A stretch of 64,000 nucleotides of DNA from Clostridia bacterium (GTDB lineage: Bacteria > Bacillota > Clostridia > Christensenellales > Borkfalkiaceae), in the NCBI GenBank assembly GCA_017463325.1, contig JAFTPK010000003.1:1-64000 (forward strand), read 5' to 3'. Every line of letters begins with the position of its first letter. The stretch's first letter is position 1. A program made the position numbers and the translations under genes. The notes under the pieces were generated by a model, which was not told where the DNA came from, made no database searches, and worked only from the letters and a program-made list of their open reading frames with translations. Shown in pieces: positions 44,055 to 53,410 of the stretch.

Positions 44055-45862
44055 CACAACGAATCCTTAAAATATTTGTAAATTCTTTCGGCAAGCTCTT
44101 CACCGATCCCCTCAGCCGAGCAAAGCTCTTCTACGCTCGCACCTATCATCTTGTCAATCGTACCGAATTTTTCCATAAGCGCCATGCGTTTCTTTTTCCC
44201 GATCCCCTCGATCTCCAAAAGCACGGAGGCAAGGTTGCGCTTGGAATGAAGGCTCCTGAAATAAGTGATTGCAAAACGGTGCGCCTCGTCACGCAAACGC
44301 TGTAAAAGTTTCAGTGCGTGATCCCGTTTGTCAATACGGATACTTTCGGGCGAAAAAAGGGTGAACACCTCTTCCTCCCGTTCGGCAAGCGAAATCAGCT
44401 CGATATCCTTGATCCCATATTCGTCAAAGACCTCTTTCACCGCCGAAAGCTGCCCTTTGCCGCCGTCGATCACAATTAGGTCGGGCCGCGGGAAACGGCT
44501 CTCCTCCTCCGTATTTAGCTTTGCCAAGCGCCGCCGCATCATCTCCTGATGAGAGGCGTAGTCGTTCGCGCCCTCCACCGTCTTAATTTTAAAACGGCGA
44601 TAGCTGCTCCTATCCGCTTCCCCGTCATAAAATACGACCATAGAGCCTACCTTGTCCACCCCCGAAACGTTGGAAATATCGTAACATTCCATACGCTTGG
44701 GGTACTTGTTCAGTTTTAAAAGCTCCTGCAATCTCGCGCAGGCGTTCTTAGTCATATCGTTTTTATGACGAATTTTGTCGATTGCCTTGGACAAATACTC
44801 GTCGGCATTCTTCTCCGCCATATCGAGGAGCTGCTTTCTGACGGCTATCTTCGCCCGCACAACCTCTGTTTTCTTGCCGTGCTTTTCTTTAAAATAGCTT
44901 TCCACAAGCTCCTTTTCGCAAAACTCCTGCACGATAATTTCCTCGGGAATTTCCCGCGCGGAATAATACTGCAACAAAAACGCCGTCAACGCGTCCGTTT
45001 CGGAAAGCGACGCGTCCTCCAACGAATAATTGTGCCCGCCTTGCATGATCCCTCCGCGCACAATCAGTACGCTGACCGCCGAATATAAGCCGTTCGTTTT
45101 TAAAGCAACAATATCGGCGTTGATACAACGATTGATAGAGGTGAGCCGTTTGAGCTTTAATTTAGAAAGAATGGAAAGCTTTTCCCGATATTCCATCGCC
45201 AGCTCAAATTCCTCGTTTTCCGCAAAGCGCAGCATCTTCTCTTTCAGCCGTTCTTCCGCTTCCTCGTAATTGCCGTCCAAAAAGGAAAGCGCTTTTTTCA
45301 CCCGTTCGGCATATTCCTCTTTCGTGCAAAGATGCGCGCAAGGCGCGGGGCAACGCCCCAAATGATGCGCGAGGCAGGGCTTTTTTGCTTTTTCGGTGAC
45401 GGGGGTAGAGCAGGTTCTGATTTGATACACCGCCGCCGCTACGTCAAGAATATCGCGACAGCGTATCCCGCCCATGAACGGACCGAAATATTTGCCGTCT
45501 TTTTTGATCTTTCTCGTAATAGAAAAACGCGGAAATTCTTCCTTGGTATGCGCTTTAATATACGGATAGGTTTTATCGTCCTTTAAAAGAATATTGTATT
45601 TAGGTTTATACTTTTTAATGAGGTTATTTTCCAAAGCAAGCGCGTCAATCTCGCTCGGTGTGATAATATAGGAAAAATCGGCGATATTCTCCACCATGGC
45701 CGCCACCTTCGACGGTTTGGCTGACCCGTGAAAATATTGCCGCACGCGGTTTTTAAGCACTCGCGCCTTGCCAACGTAGATTACCGCGCCATCTTTATCA
45801 AGCATGATATACACGCCTGGATTCTCGGGGAGCAATTTTAATTTTTCCTGTAAGATACTCAT
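44054..45862 (-). CDS. uvrC: Excinuclease ABC subunit C
   Basis: 602 residues. The GIY-YIG nuclease (NPGVYIMLDKDGAVIYVGKA), a UVR segment, the RNase H-like domain (VIDGGKGQLSA) and a C-terminal helix-hairpin-helix (GIGKKKRMALMEKFG) are present. Makes both incisions in nucleotide excision repair. The ATG at 45862 lies nine bases after the -10 box of a strong promoter and has no Shine-Dalgarno, so the leader is predicted to be about three bases. First gene of an operon running through HAD, hprK, U32 and mutS2. Confidence 0.95.
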   Translation of the reverse strand: MSILQEKLKLLPENPGVYIMLDKDGAVIYVGKARVLKNRVRQYFHGSAKPSKVAAMVENIADFSYIITPSEIDALALENNLIKKYKPKYNILLKDDKTYPYIKAHTKEEFPRFSITRKIKKDGKYFGPFMGGIRCRDILDVAAAVYQIRTCSTPVTEKAKKPCLAHHLGRCPAPCAHLCTKEEYAERVKKALSFLDGNYEEAEERLKEKMLRFAENEEFELAMEYREKLSILSKLKLKRLTSINRCINADIVALKTNGLYSAVSVLIVRGGIMQGGHNYSLEDASLSETDALTAFLLQYYSAREIPEEIIVQEFCEKELVESYFKEKHGKKTEVVRAKIAVRKQLLDMAEKNADEYLSKAIDKIRHKNDMTKNACARLQELLKLNKYPKRMECYDISNVSGVDKVGSMVVFYDGEADRSSYRRFKIKTVEGANDYASHQEMMRRRLAKLNTEEESRFPRPDLIVIDGGKGQLSAVKEVFDEYGIKDIELISLAEREEEVFTLFSPESIRIDKRDHALKLLQRLRDEAHRFAITYFRSLHSKRNLASVLLEIEGIGKKKRMALMEKFGTIDKMIGASVEELCSAEGIGEELAERIYKYFKDSL

Positions 45863-45871
45863 ACTGTTATT

Positions 45872-45900
45872 ATTATACACTAAACGTGGGAATTTTGCAA
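45872..45900 (-). promoter_or_regulatory. uvrC promoter with a nearly absent leader
   Basis: TTGCAA (45895-45900), a 17-base spacer and TATAAT (45872-45877) on the minus strand; predicted start near 45865. Confidence 0.75.
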
Positions 45901-45924
45901 GAAAATAAAGGAAAAAAATCTGTT

Positions 45925-46263
45925 TTAACAGCCTAAAAACTCAATCCCTTTCAAAATTACGTCGTTTATGCTATCGTCGGCAAGGCTATAAAAAATAATT
46001 TTCCCCTGCCGACAGCATTTTACAATCCCCGCGCTCTTTAAAAAACGGAGCTGATGGGACACCGTGGTTTGATTGACGTCGAGAATACGCGAAAGATCGG
46101 TGACGCACAGCTCGCTAATGGCAAGCGCGGAGAGGATCTTTACCCTTGTATAATCGGAAAACACCGAAAAAAAGCACACAATGCCTTCGAGGATCTCCCC
46201 TTGAGGGACGTAATCCTCGATCAAGCTTTGCGTGCGTTTGTCAAGTAGCAACATTTGTGACAT
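45925..46263 (-). CDS. ArsR/SmtB-type metal-responsive repressor
   Basis: 112 residues. Winged helix with ELCVTDLSRILDVNQTTVSHQLRFLKSAGIV. One cysteine lies in the helix that holds the ArsR metal site (ELCV), and DDSIND in the last helix recalls the CzrA-type site, so the metal cannot be fixed. Placement 91 bases after the copper ATPase suggests it controls that gene. AGGAGGAG lies before the ATG. No CsoR or CopY is seen nearby. Confidence 0.88.
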   Translation of the reverse strand: MSQMLLLDKRTQSLIEDYVPQGEILEGIVCFFSVFSDYTRVKILSALAISELCVTDLSRILDVNQTTVSHQLRFLKSAGIVKCCRQGKIIFYSLADDSINDVILKGIEFLGC

Positions 46264-46353
46264 ATGTATCTCCTCCTATATGTTTGGATAGGAATATGAT
46301 AGCATACGCCTAAGATATTTTTTTGCCGTATCCCGTCGGTTTTTCGGTTATTT

Positions 46354-48801
46354 TCAGGAAACCGAAAGCACCTCGTAACCCGCCTCTATGACAGGAGCGC
46401 TCAATGCGCCCTCCTCTACTGCCTTGGAAAGGGTCACCGTTGCCGTGCCAGCCTCCAAGCTTACCTCAACGCCGTCCACGCCGTCCACACCCGAAAGTGC
46501 ATTCGTAACGTGACGAACGCAATGCTGACACATCATACCCTCGATCTTCAATACCTTTTTCATTTCCTTTTTCTCCTCCTTTTCTTCTAACTTTTTCTCT
46601 TCCGTCTTTTTCTTTTTCCCGAAACGGGTCAAGCGCAAAGCGTTGCTCACTACAAACAGAGAGCTTAAACTCATACACGCCGCCGCAATCATGGGGTTTA
46701 GCGTAATCCCCGCGAATGCGAACACGCCCGCCGCCACGGGAATTGCCACACAGTTATAGAAAAACGCCCAGAAGAGGTTTTGCTTGATATTTCTTACCGC
46801 CGCTTGGCTTAGCTCGATCATTGTAGAAACCGCCCGAAGATCGCCGCCGACAAGTACGACGTCCGCGCTGTCGATCGCAATATCCGTGCCACCGCCCATA
46901 GCTACGCCGACGTCCGCGCGCTTTAACGCGGGACTGTCGTTGATCCCGTCGCCTACCATAGCCACGAACCCACCGACGCTTTGTACCCGTTCCACCGCTT
47001 TCGTTTTATCCTCGGGAAGAGCCTCGGCAAAATATTCGTCAAGTCCTACCTTTTCCGCAATCGCTTTCGCAACGTTTTCGCTATCGCCCGTCAGTATAGC
47101 CACGCGTACCCCTTTCTTTTTCAAAAGAGAAACAGCCTCTTCGCTCGTTTCCTTTAAGGTATCCGCCACGGCAAACACGGCAAGCAATTTCTTTCCGTCC
47201 GACAAATAAACAAGTGTTTTCCCCGACGCGGCGTACGCCTTTTCTTTCGCATACGCCTCTTTTTCAAGCCCTTTGGGCAACAAGCGCCTATTTCCCAAGC
47301 AATAGAAATTGCCCGCATATTCAGCAACCGCGCCCTTACCCGTTTCGTAGCGGTAGTTTTCCACGGAAAGATCTGCCGTTATCCGCCCCGCCGCGTATGC
47401 CTTGACACATTCCGCAATCGGGTGATTTGAATGGCTTTCAATCGCATACGCCAGCTTTAAAGCGAATTGCTCTTCCCCCGAAAGCAGCTCGAAATCGGTG
47501 ACTTGCGGCTGCCCAACGGTAAGCGTCGCCGTCTTATCAAGCAATACGCAATTGACGTCTTTTGCCTTTTGCATGGCCTCCGCGTCTTTATACAAAATAC
47601 CGAGCGACATACCTCGACCCGTCGCCGCCATCACGGCTACGGGCGTTGCAAGCCCTAACGAACAGGGACAGGAAATGACGAGAACGCTAATCGCGTAGTT
47701 CGCCGCGCGGGCAATATCTCTCCCAAACGCCACCCAACAAAGAAAGGTGACGAGCGCGACAAGACACACGCAGGGCACAAACACCCCCGCAATTTTATCC
47801 GCGATTTTTTGAATAGGTGCCTTACTTGCCCCCGCCTCTTTGACCATTTTGACGATTTGAGAAAGGGTGGTATCCGCGCCTACCTTTTCCGCAAGCACCT
47901 TTAAATAGCCGCTCTTCACGACGTCTGCGCCCGTGACAAGGTCGCCCTCGCTCACCTCTACGGGCAAGCTTTCCCCCGTAATCGCCGCACGGTCGATAAA
48001 GCCCTGTCCTTCGACCACCTTACCGTCGATCGGGATATAATCCCCCTGCCGAACCACAAGCACGTCGCCTACGGCGATCTCCGAAAATTCCACGACTTTC
48101 TCCAAGCCGTTCTTTTCCACCGTCACCGTGCTCGGCATCAGCGCGATCAGTTTTTCCACCTCGTCGCCCGTCCTACGCTTCGACTTCTCCTCCAACCATT
48201 TTCCGAGCGTCACCAAGGTCAAGATCATAGCCGCCGATTCATAAAAAAGGTGCGCGCCGTGCGAAGAGGTCGCCTCGCCTACAAAATACAGCACCGTCAA
48301 AACAAGGCTGTACACATAGGACACCGCCGCCCCCATCGCCACAAGCGTATCCATATTCGGTACGCGTTTAATCAGCGCCTTTGTACCGCTTGTAAAAAAC
48401 TTGAAATTGATCACAATCGTCGCAAGTGCAAGGACGGCCTGTAAGCAATAATTCACTCCGTCTTTCGGTTGCGGCAGCCCTACCATGCCGCCCATGGAAA
48501 AATACATTAGCGGCAGTAAAAATACAAGCGAAAACAAAAATCGGCGTTTAAGAAGATCGGGTTGCGGCTTTTTCGCGCTTATCGCCCGCTCGTCATACTC
48601 CTTAACGCCGTAGCCGAGCTGCAACACCGCTTGCTTAATCTCCTCTTTCGACAGCTTATTTTCGTCGTATTCCACCGTCATACTTTCGCCCATTAGCGAA
48701 ACTTCCGCCCTCACTATGCCGTCCATTCTATTTAGCGTCCGCTCAATCCCCGCCGAGCACGCCGTGCAAGTCATGCCCGTTACGGTAAACTTTTCTTTCA
48801 T
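46354..48801 (-). CDS. copA: Copper-exporting P1B-type ATPase with two metal-binding domains
   Basis: 815 residues. An N-terminal HMA domain (GMTCTACSAG), eight membrane helices with the CPC transport site (SCPCSLGLATP), A- and P-domains, and a second HMA domain fused at the C-terminus (GMMCQHCVRH) like CopZ. The phosphorylation motif reads DKTATLT where DKTGTLT is nearly invariant; the aspartate itself is kept. VGDGINDSPAL is normal. AGAGGG lies before the ATG at 48801. Exports Cu(I). Confidence 0.94.
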   Translation of the reverse strand: MKEKFTVTGMTCTACSAGIERTLNRMDGIVRAEVSLMGESMTVEYDENKLSKEEIKQAVLQLGYGVKEYDERAISAKKPQPDLLKRRFLFSLVFLLPLMYFSMGGMVGLPQPKDGVNYCLQAVLALATIVINFKFFTSGTKALIKRVPNMDTLVAMGAAVSYVYSLVLTVLYFVGEATSSHGAHLFYESAAMILTLVTLGKWLEEKSKRRTGDEVEKLIALMPSTVTVEKNGLEKVVEFSEIAVGDVLVVRQGDYIPIDGKVVEGQGFIDRAAITGESLPVEVSEGDLVTGADVVKSGYLKVLAEKVGADTTLSQIVKMVKEAGASKAPIQKIADKIAGVFVPCVCLVALVTFLCWVAFGRDIARAANYAISVLVISCPCSLGLATPVAVMAATGRGMSLGILYKDAEAMQKAKDVNCVLLDKTATLTVGQPQVTDFELLSGEEQFALKLAYAIESHSNHPIAECVKAYAAGRITADLSVENYRYETGKGAVAEYAGNFYCLGNRRLLPKGLEKEAYAKEKAYAASGKTLVYLSDGKKLLAVFAVADTLKETSEEAVSLLKKKGVRVAILTGDSENVAKAIAEKVGLDEYFAEALPEDKTKAVERVQSVGGFVAMVGDGINDSPALKRADVGVAMGGGTDIAIDSADVVLVGGDLRAVSTMIELSQAAVRNIKQNLFWAFFYNCVAIPVAAGVFAFAGITLNPMIAAACMSLSSLFVVSNALRLTRFGKKKKTEEKKLEEKEEKKEMKKVLKIEGMMCQHCVRHVTNALSGVDGVDGVEVSLEAGTATVTLSKAVEEGALSAPVIEAGYEVLSVS

Positions 48802-48919
48802 TGTCGCCCTCTTAAAGCTTTTTTCTTTATTATACCACTTTTTTTTAAGTTCGTCAAGGTTTTGAGAATTAACCAAGGTTAATTTTTATATTTTTTTGGA
48901 AAAGGAGGGTAACGCAAAA

Positions 48920-48945
48920 AAGCGGGCCGCATACGCGTCCCGCTT
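48920..48945 (-). terminator. Terminator after rpmF
   Basis: AAGCGGG and CCCGCTT arms with an inner CGCGTATGCG, followed by TTTT on the minus strand. Confidence 0.8.
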
Positions 48946-48968
48946 AACCGAACCGATTAAGTGGAAGA

Positions 48969-49160
48969 TTAGTTATTCTTTTCTTCTTTCTGAGCAACTA
49001 CTTCTTTGCCGTCGTAGAAACCGCAGCTCTTACATACTCTGTGCGCTTCGGTCAGTTCGTGGCAATGAGGGCATTCCACGAGGGTGGAAGCCGTTGCTTT
49101 GTAGTTTGCAAATCTTTTGTTCGTTCTGCTCTTGGATTGTTTACTCTTAGGTACTGCCAT
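48969..49160 (-). CDS. rpmF: Ribosomal protein L32
   Basis: 63 residues. The start AVPKSKQSKSRTNKRFA and the zinc-type cysteines CPHC and CKSC identify bL32. It lies 17 bases after the DUF177 gene, the classical yceD-rpmF pair. Confidence 0.97.
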   Translation of the reverse strand: MAVPKSKQSKSRTNKRFANYKATASTLVECPHCHELTEAHRVCKSCGFYDGKEVVAQKEEKNN

Positions 49161-49177
49161 ATTTACACCTCAACAAA

Positions 49178-49606
49178 TTATTCTTCTTGATCGTCTGTTT
49201 TATTGATAAACGCGCTTCCTTTACAATTCTCTCCGCAGGACAGGGAAAACGGCATACTTGCCATGATTGCGTCGTCTACGGCCTCTTGCAAACGGACTAT
49301 TCCGCCAAAGTAACCGTAATCCTCCGCATCTTTCGTTGGCTCGAAGAGTGCATCTAACTCTCCCTCCACCGTCATTGTCGCATTCTCTAAGCAACGGGAG
49401 CATTGTCCCTCGATACGATAAGTCACTTTGCCCTTGATCTCTAAAGCGTCGTCCTCGTACAGCTCGTACGAAAAATCGACGGACACGGGCGCGGAAAATT
49501 TCACGAACGGAATCCCGATCAAAGAATTGTCTGCCTCGTAGTCGAAATGCAACTGTCCACAATATTCTTTTTTCGCATTGAGTTTTCGGATATCAATAAT
49601 CATCAT
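49178..49606 (-). CDS. DUF177/YceD family protein
   Basis: 142 residues, with cysteine pairs CSRC and SCGENC as in the family, which is linked to 23S rRNA processing and always near rpmF. Start ATGATG at 49606 or 49603. The promoter at 49622-49650 predicts a leader of only about 9-12 bases, without a Shine-Dalgarno site. Confidence 0.9.
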   Translation of the reverse strand: MMIIDIRKLNAKKEYCGQLHFDYEADNSLIGIPFVKFSAPVSVDFSYELYEDDALEIKGKVTYRIEGQCSRCLENATMTVEGELDALFEPTKDAEDYGYFGGIVRLQEAVDDAIMASMPFSLSCGENCKGSAFINKTDDQEE

Positions 49607-49621
49607 AAAACCGACTTAACA

Positions 49622-49650
49622 AGTATAGTATATTTCTCACCGTTTGTCAA
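49622..49650 (-). promoter_or_regulatory. Promoter of yceD-rpmF
   Basis: TTGACA (49645-49650), a 17-base spacer and TATACT (49622-49627) on the minus strand; predicted start near 49615. Confidence 0.8.
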
Positions 49651-49678
49651 CTTTTTTTCAAGCCATTTATGGGAAAAT

Positions 49679-50872
49679 TTATAATAATTCTACCGTTTCT
49701 CTCGCAATTACCAGTTCTTCATTCGTCGGAATAATCAAAACTTTCACTTTTGAGTCTTTTCCGCTGATATCGCGAATGGCGCCCGTATTCGGTTCCTGGT
49801 TCTTCTCTTCGTCAATCGTAAGCCCCAAATACTGCATATTTTCACAAATCGCCGCACGAACGGACGGAGTGTTTTCTCCGACGCCCGCCGTAAACACAAT
49901 ACAGTCTACCCCGTTCATGGCCGCCGCATACCCGCCGACGTATTTTTTACAGGAATATGCGAACATATCCAAGGCAAGCTGCGCCCGCTCGTTGCCTTCG
50001 CTTGCCGCCGCACGAAGATCGCGGAAATCGCTCGATACCCCCGAAACGCCGAGCATACCGCACTTTTTGTTCAAGTAGGTATTCGCCTCCGAGATGGAAA
50101 GCCCCTCCTTTTTCGCCACATATTCCGCGGCAGCAAAGTCGATATCCCCCGAACGAGTACCCATAGGCACGCCCGCCAGCGGCGTAAAGCCCATAGAGGT
50201 ATCCACGCATTTGCCGCCGTCTACCGCCGAAATGGAAGAACCGTTCCCCAAATGACAGGTGACAATTTTCAATTCCGCAGGCTTTTTGCCAAGGTATTTG
50301 GCTGCCTCCTCAGAAACGAATTTATGACTGGTGCCGTGATAGCCGTAGCGACGGATCTGATATTTTTCATAGTGCGTATAGTCAATCGCGTACATATACG
50401 CTTTCTTGGGCATAGTGAAATGGAAGCTCGTATCAAACACAAGCCCCATAGGCTTTTTAGGCATTGCCGCAAGACAGGCCTTCACGCCGATAATCGCCGC
50501 GGGATTATGCAAGGGCGCAAGATCTTTGATCTCTTCCATAATCTGCATAGTCTTTTCACAAACAAGCGCGGGTTTTTTAAACGCCTCACCCGAAGCAACT
50601 ACTCTGTGCCCAACCGCGTCAATCTCGTCCATAGACTTGATGACGCCGTATTCCCCGTCGGTGAGCGCGGCAAGCACAAGCGACACCGCCTCGTTATGCG
50701 TCGGCATAGCCTCTTCTTTTACTAGCTCCTTTCCGTTTGCCTTATGCGTAAGCTTAGAGCCTTCAATCCCGATACGTTCACAAAGACCTTTGGCAATCAC
50801 AGCCTCCGTTTCCATGTCGATTAGCTGATACTTTAACGAGGAGCTACCCGAATTAATTACGAGAACTTTCAT
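49679..50872 (-). CDS. ackA: Acetate kinase
   Basis: 397 residues. NSGSSSLKYQLID, GHLGNGSS-type motif (CHLGNGSSISAV), GTRSGDIDFA and IPTNEELVIARET are present. Makes ATP from acetyl phosphate in fermentation. GAGAGGTG lies before the ATG, 11 bases after pta. Confidence 0.97.
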   Translation of the reverse strand: MKVLVINSGSSSLKYQLIDMETEAVIAKGLCERIGIEGSKLTHKANGKELVKEEAMPTHNEAVSLVLAALTDGEYGVIKSMDEIDAVGHRVVASGEAFKKPALVCEKTMQIMEEIKDLAPLHNPAAIIGVKACLAAMPKKPMGLVFDTSFHFTMPKKAYMYAIDYTHYEKYQIRRYGYHGTSHKFVSEEAAKYLGKKPAELKIVTCHLGNGSSISAVDGGKCVDTSMGFTPLAGVPMGTRSGDIDFAAAEYVAKKEGLSISEANTYLNKKCGMLGVSGVSSDFRDLRAAASEGNERAQLALDMFAYSCKKYVGGYAAAMNGVDCIVFTAGVGENTPSVRAAICENMQYLGLTIDEEKNQEPNTGAIRDISGKDSKVKVLIIPTNEELVIARETVELL

Positions 50873-50883
50873 TTTTTCACCTC

Positions 50884-51882
50884 TCAAAGCTGCGTTTGTA
50901 ACGCCGTGATCGCCACAGCCGCAACGACGTCCTCCGACTTACAGCCGCGGGAAAGGTCGTTCATAGGCTTTGCAAAGCCTTGACAAATAGGACCTACCGC
51001 CATAAATCCACCAAGACGTTCCGCGATCTTATAACCGATATTAGCTGCTTGCAGGTCGGGGAAAATAAAGACGTTGGCGTGCCCTGCCACCGTGGAATCG
51101 GGGGCTTTCAAAGAAGCGACGGAGGGAACGATTGCCGCGTCGAACTGCAATTCGCCGTCAAGCTTGATCTCAGGCGCTTTTTCTTGCGCGATCTTCGTAG
51201 CTTCCGCCACGAGGGTAACGTTGTCGTGCTTTGCGCTCCCTTTCGTCGAGAAAGAAAGCATTGCTACCTTCGGGTCAATCCCTGCAATCGCCTTCGCCGA
51301 ATTCGCCGTTGCGATCGCGCAGTCGGCAAGTCCCTCGCTCGTATACGTGGGATTTAAGCCGCAGTCGGCAAAAATGACAAGCCCGTCGGGGCAGTACTGA
51401 TTGCCCTGCGGAGGACAGATCATTAAATTAAAACTCGAAACCGAAGAAACGCCGGGGGCAGTTTTAATGATTTGAAGCCCGGGACGCAAGGTGTTTGCCG
51501 TCGAATGACACGCGCCCGAAACAAGCCCGTCCACTTCCCCCATTTTCAACATCATAGCCCCGAAATAGGTACCGTCGGAGAGCAATTTCGCAGCCTGTTC
51601 GGGAGTCATACCCTTAGAGGCACGAAGCTCGCAAAGCTTGGCGTTATACGCGGGAAGCTTGTCCGAGGTCAACGGATCGACGATCGTCACCCCCGTCAGA
51701 TCGACGTCGGGGTTCGCCGCCTTGATCTCCGCTTCGTTGCCGAGCAGGACGATCTTCGCGATCCCCTCCTTCACAACGTCCGCCGCCGCTTTCACGACGC
51801 GGCTGTCCTCCCCCTCGCAAAGAACGATCGTCTTTTGCAAGGCTTTTGCTTTCGATTTGATGCTTTCTAAAATATTGCTCAT
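50884..51882 (-). CDS. pta: Phosphate acetyltransferase
   Basis: 332 residues, the short form without N-terminal regulatory domains. SGACHSTANTLRPGLQ and GPICQGFAKPMNDLSRGC are typical. Converts acetyl-CoA to acetyl phosphate, feeding AckA, with which it forms an operon. AAGGAG lies before the ATG. Confidence 0.97.
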   Translation of the reverse strand: MSNILESIKSKAKALQKTIVLCEGEDSRVVKAAADVVKEGIAKIVLLGNEAEIKAANPDVDLTGVTIVDPLTSDKLPAYNAKLCELRASKGMTPEQAAKLLSDGTYFGAMMLKMGEVDGLVSGACHSTANTLRPGLQIIKTAPGVSSVSSFNLMICPPQGNQYCPDGLVIFADCGLNPTYTSEGLADCAIATANSAKAIAGIDPKVAMLSFSTKGSAKHDNVTLVAEATKIAQEKAPEIKLDGELQFDAAIVPSVASLKAPDSTVAGHANVFIFPDLQAANIGYKIAERLGGFMAVGPICQGFAKPMNDLSRGCKSEDVVAAVAITALQTQL

Positions 51883-51969
51883 AAATTTATCTCCTTAAAC
51901 GCTTTTCTTTTTTTTCTTTTTCCTGTATAATGATAGGGAGAGAAAGACCTCCCAAAAACTACCATATAA

Positions 51970-51998
51970 ATTATACCACGATTTTTCGCGGTTGTAAA
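51970..51998 (-). promoter_or_regulatory. Promoter of pta-ackA
   Basis: TTTACA (51993-51998), a 17-base spacer and TATAAT (51970-51975) on the minus strand, inside the 135-base region divergent from tmcAL. Confidence 0.75.
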
Positions 51999-52017
51999 GG
52001 GATTGAAAAGAAATAAA

Positions 52018-53169
52018 ATGAAAATTTGCGCGATAATTTGCGAATATAACCCTTTCCATAACGGTCACGCCTATCATATCAGGCAAGCCAAAGCTCTTAC
52101 GGGCGCGGACGCCGTGCTCTGCTTGATGAGCGGGAATTTCGTGCAACGCGGGGAAGCGGCAATCTTAGACAAACGAACGCGGGCAAAACACGCCCTTTTG
52201 TTCGGCGCGGACGCCGTGTTGGAGCTGCCCGTACTTTTTGCTACCTCCAACGCCGAGCTTTTTGCCAAAGGCGCCCTTTCCCTCCTTGCTAAAATCCCCG
52301 ACGTTACCCACCTCTGTTTCGGCGCAGAACACGCGGACAAGGAAGAATTTTTACGCCTTGCCGCCCTTTTAAACGACGAGCCGCAAGAGGTTTCAACGCG
52401 TATCAACGCTCTACTTGGCGACGGACTTTCGTACGCTAAATCGTACGCGACGGCTTGGACGGAATTTTCGGGCAGTCCGCTCCTTTCCTCCCCCAACGAT
52501 ATTCTCGGGTTAGAATACACCAAGGCAATCCTCGCGCAAAATTCGCAGATCGAAATCGTGCCCGTAAAACGGGAGGGAAACGGATACCTTGACGAAAGCC
52601 TTTCGGGCGTATTTGCCTCGGCAAGCGCCGTTAGAAAAGGGTTACTTCGCGGCGAACGGGAATGTGTTGCCTCTCAGCTACCCCACGAGGTCTTTTCCGA
52701 CCTCCCCAAAACCGTCCAAAGCTCTCTTTCGATTATGGAAAGAACGGCAATCCTCCTCAAAAGCAAGGAAGAGCTTCGCGGCGTGCTCGATTGTGCGGAG
52801 GGCTTGGAGAACGCTTTAAAAAGGGCGGCGGCAGAAACGGACGGGTTTGTGGAAAAGCTCACCTCTACACGCTATACTGCGTCGAGGATACGACGGATCG
52901 CCCTGCATACTTTATTGAATATTCGCGAGGATTTTATACGCGATTCGTTAAACGCCCCGCTTTATCTTGCTCCGCTCGGCTACCGCAAGGAACGCGCCGA
53001 TCTGCTTGCCTCCCTCAGTCGCGCCAACCTTCCCTTTCTCGCCTCAGGTAAGGACGTGAAAGCTTTAACGGGGGTAGCTAGGGAATGTTTTGAAAAAGAG
53101 GAATTCGCCGATTTGATCTATGCCGTGGCGACGGGCGTTACCCCCAACTCCTCCCCCATTCTTTTATAA
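52018..53169 (+). CDS. tmcAL: tRNA(Met) cytidine acetate ligase
   Basis: 383 residues. The nucleotidyltransferase-like start CEYNPFHNGHAYHI and SGNFVQRGEAAILDK identify TmcAL (YlbM), which makes N4-acetylcytidine in the anticodon of elongator tRNA-Met using acetate and ATP. The ATG at 52018 aligns with the family start; a TTG at 52003 would add five residues. Divergent from pta-ackA, which makes acetate: a natural pairing. It ends in a bidirectional terminator. Confidence 0.93.
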   Translation: MKICAIICEYNPFHNGHAYHIRQAKALTGADAVLCLMSGNFVQRGEAAILDKRTRAKHALLFGADAVLELPVLFATSNAELFAKGALSLLAKIPDVTHLCFGAEHADKEEFLRLAALLNDEPQEVSTRINALLGDGLSYAKSYATAWTEFSGSPLLSSPNDILGLEYTKAILAQNSQIEIVPVKREGNGYLDESLSGVFASASAVRKGLLRGERECVASQLPHEVFSDLPKTVQSSLSIMERTAILLKSKEELRGVLDCAEGLENALKRAAAETDGFVEKLTSTRYTASRIRRIALHTLLNIREDFIRDSLNAPLYLAPLGYRKERADLLASLSRANLPFLASGKDVKALTGVARECFEKEEFADLIYAVATGVTPNSSPILL

Positions 53170-53189
53170 AAATTTTTCTTTGTAAACGC

Positions 53190-53227
53190 AAAAGTCGGCA
53201 AGTTTTGAAAAAAACTTGCCGACTTTT
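53190..53227. terminator. Bidirectional terminator between tmcAL and tRNA-Thr
   Basis: AAAAGTCGGCAAGTTT pairs with AAACTTGCCGACTTTT around a short A-rich loop; it directly abuts the tRNA 3' end on the minus strand. Confidence 0.9.
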
Positions 53228-53304
53228 TGGAGCTACTGGCCGGATTTGAACCGGCGACCTACGCATTACGAGTGCGTCGCTCTACCGACTGAGACTACAG
53301 TAGC
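53228..53304 (-). tRNA. tRNA-Thr (CGT anticodon)
   Basis: Cloverleaf: acceptor GCTACTG/CAGTAGC, D-arm with CAGTCGGTAGAG, anticodon stem ACGCA/TGCGT with loop CTCGTAA (anticodon CGT, codon ACG), T-arm GCCGG TTCAAAT CCGGC and an encoded CCA. Confidence 0.95.
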
Positions 53305-53329
53305 ACACCGCCTTAACAACAGCTTATTC

Positions 53330-53358
53330 ATTATACTCAATCACAAAGAAAAAAGCAA
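53330..53358 (-). promoter_or_regulatory. Promoter of tRNA-Thr
   Basis: TTGCTT (53353-53358), a 17-base spacer and TATAAT (53330-53335) on the minus strand. Confidence 0.7.
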
Positions 53359-53410
53359 GCGTTTTTACGCGGTTTTTTTAATATTTTTCTCATTTTATAA
53401 AAAAATTATT

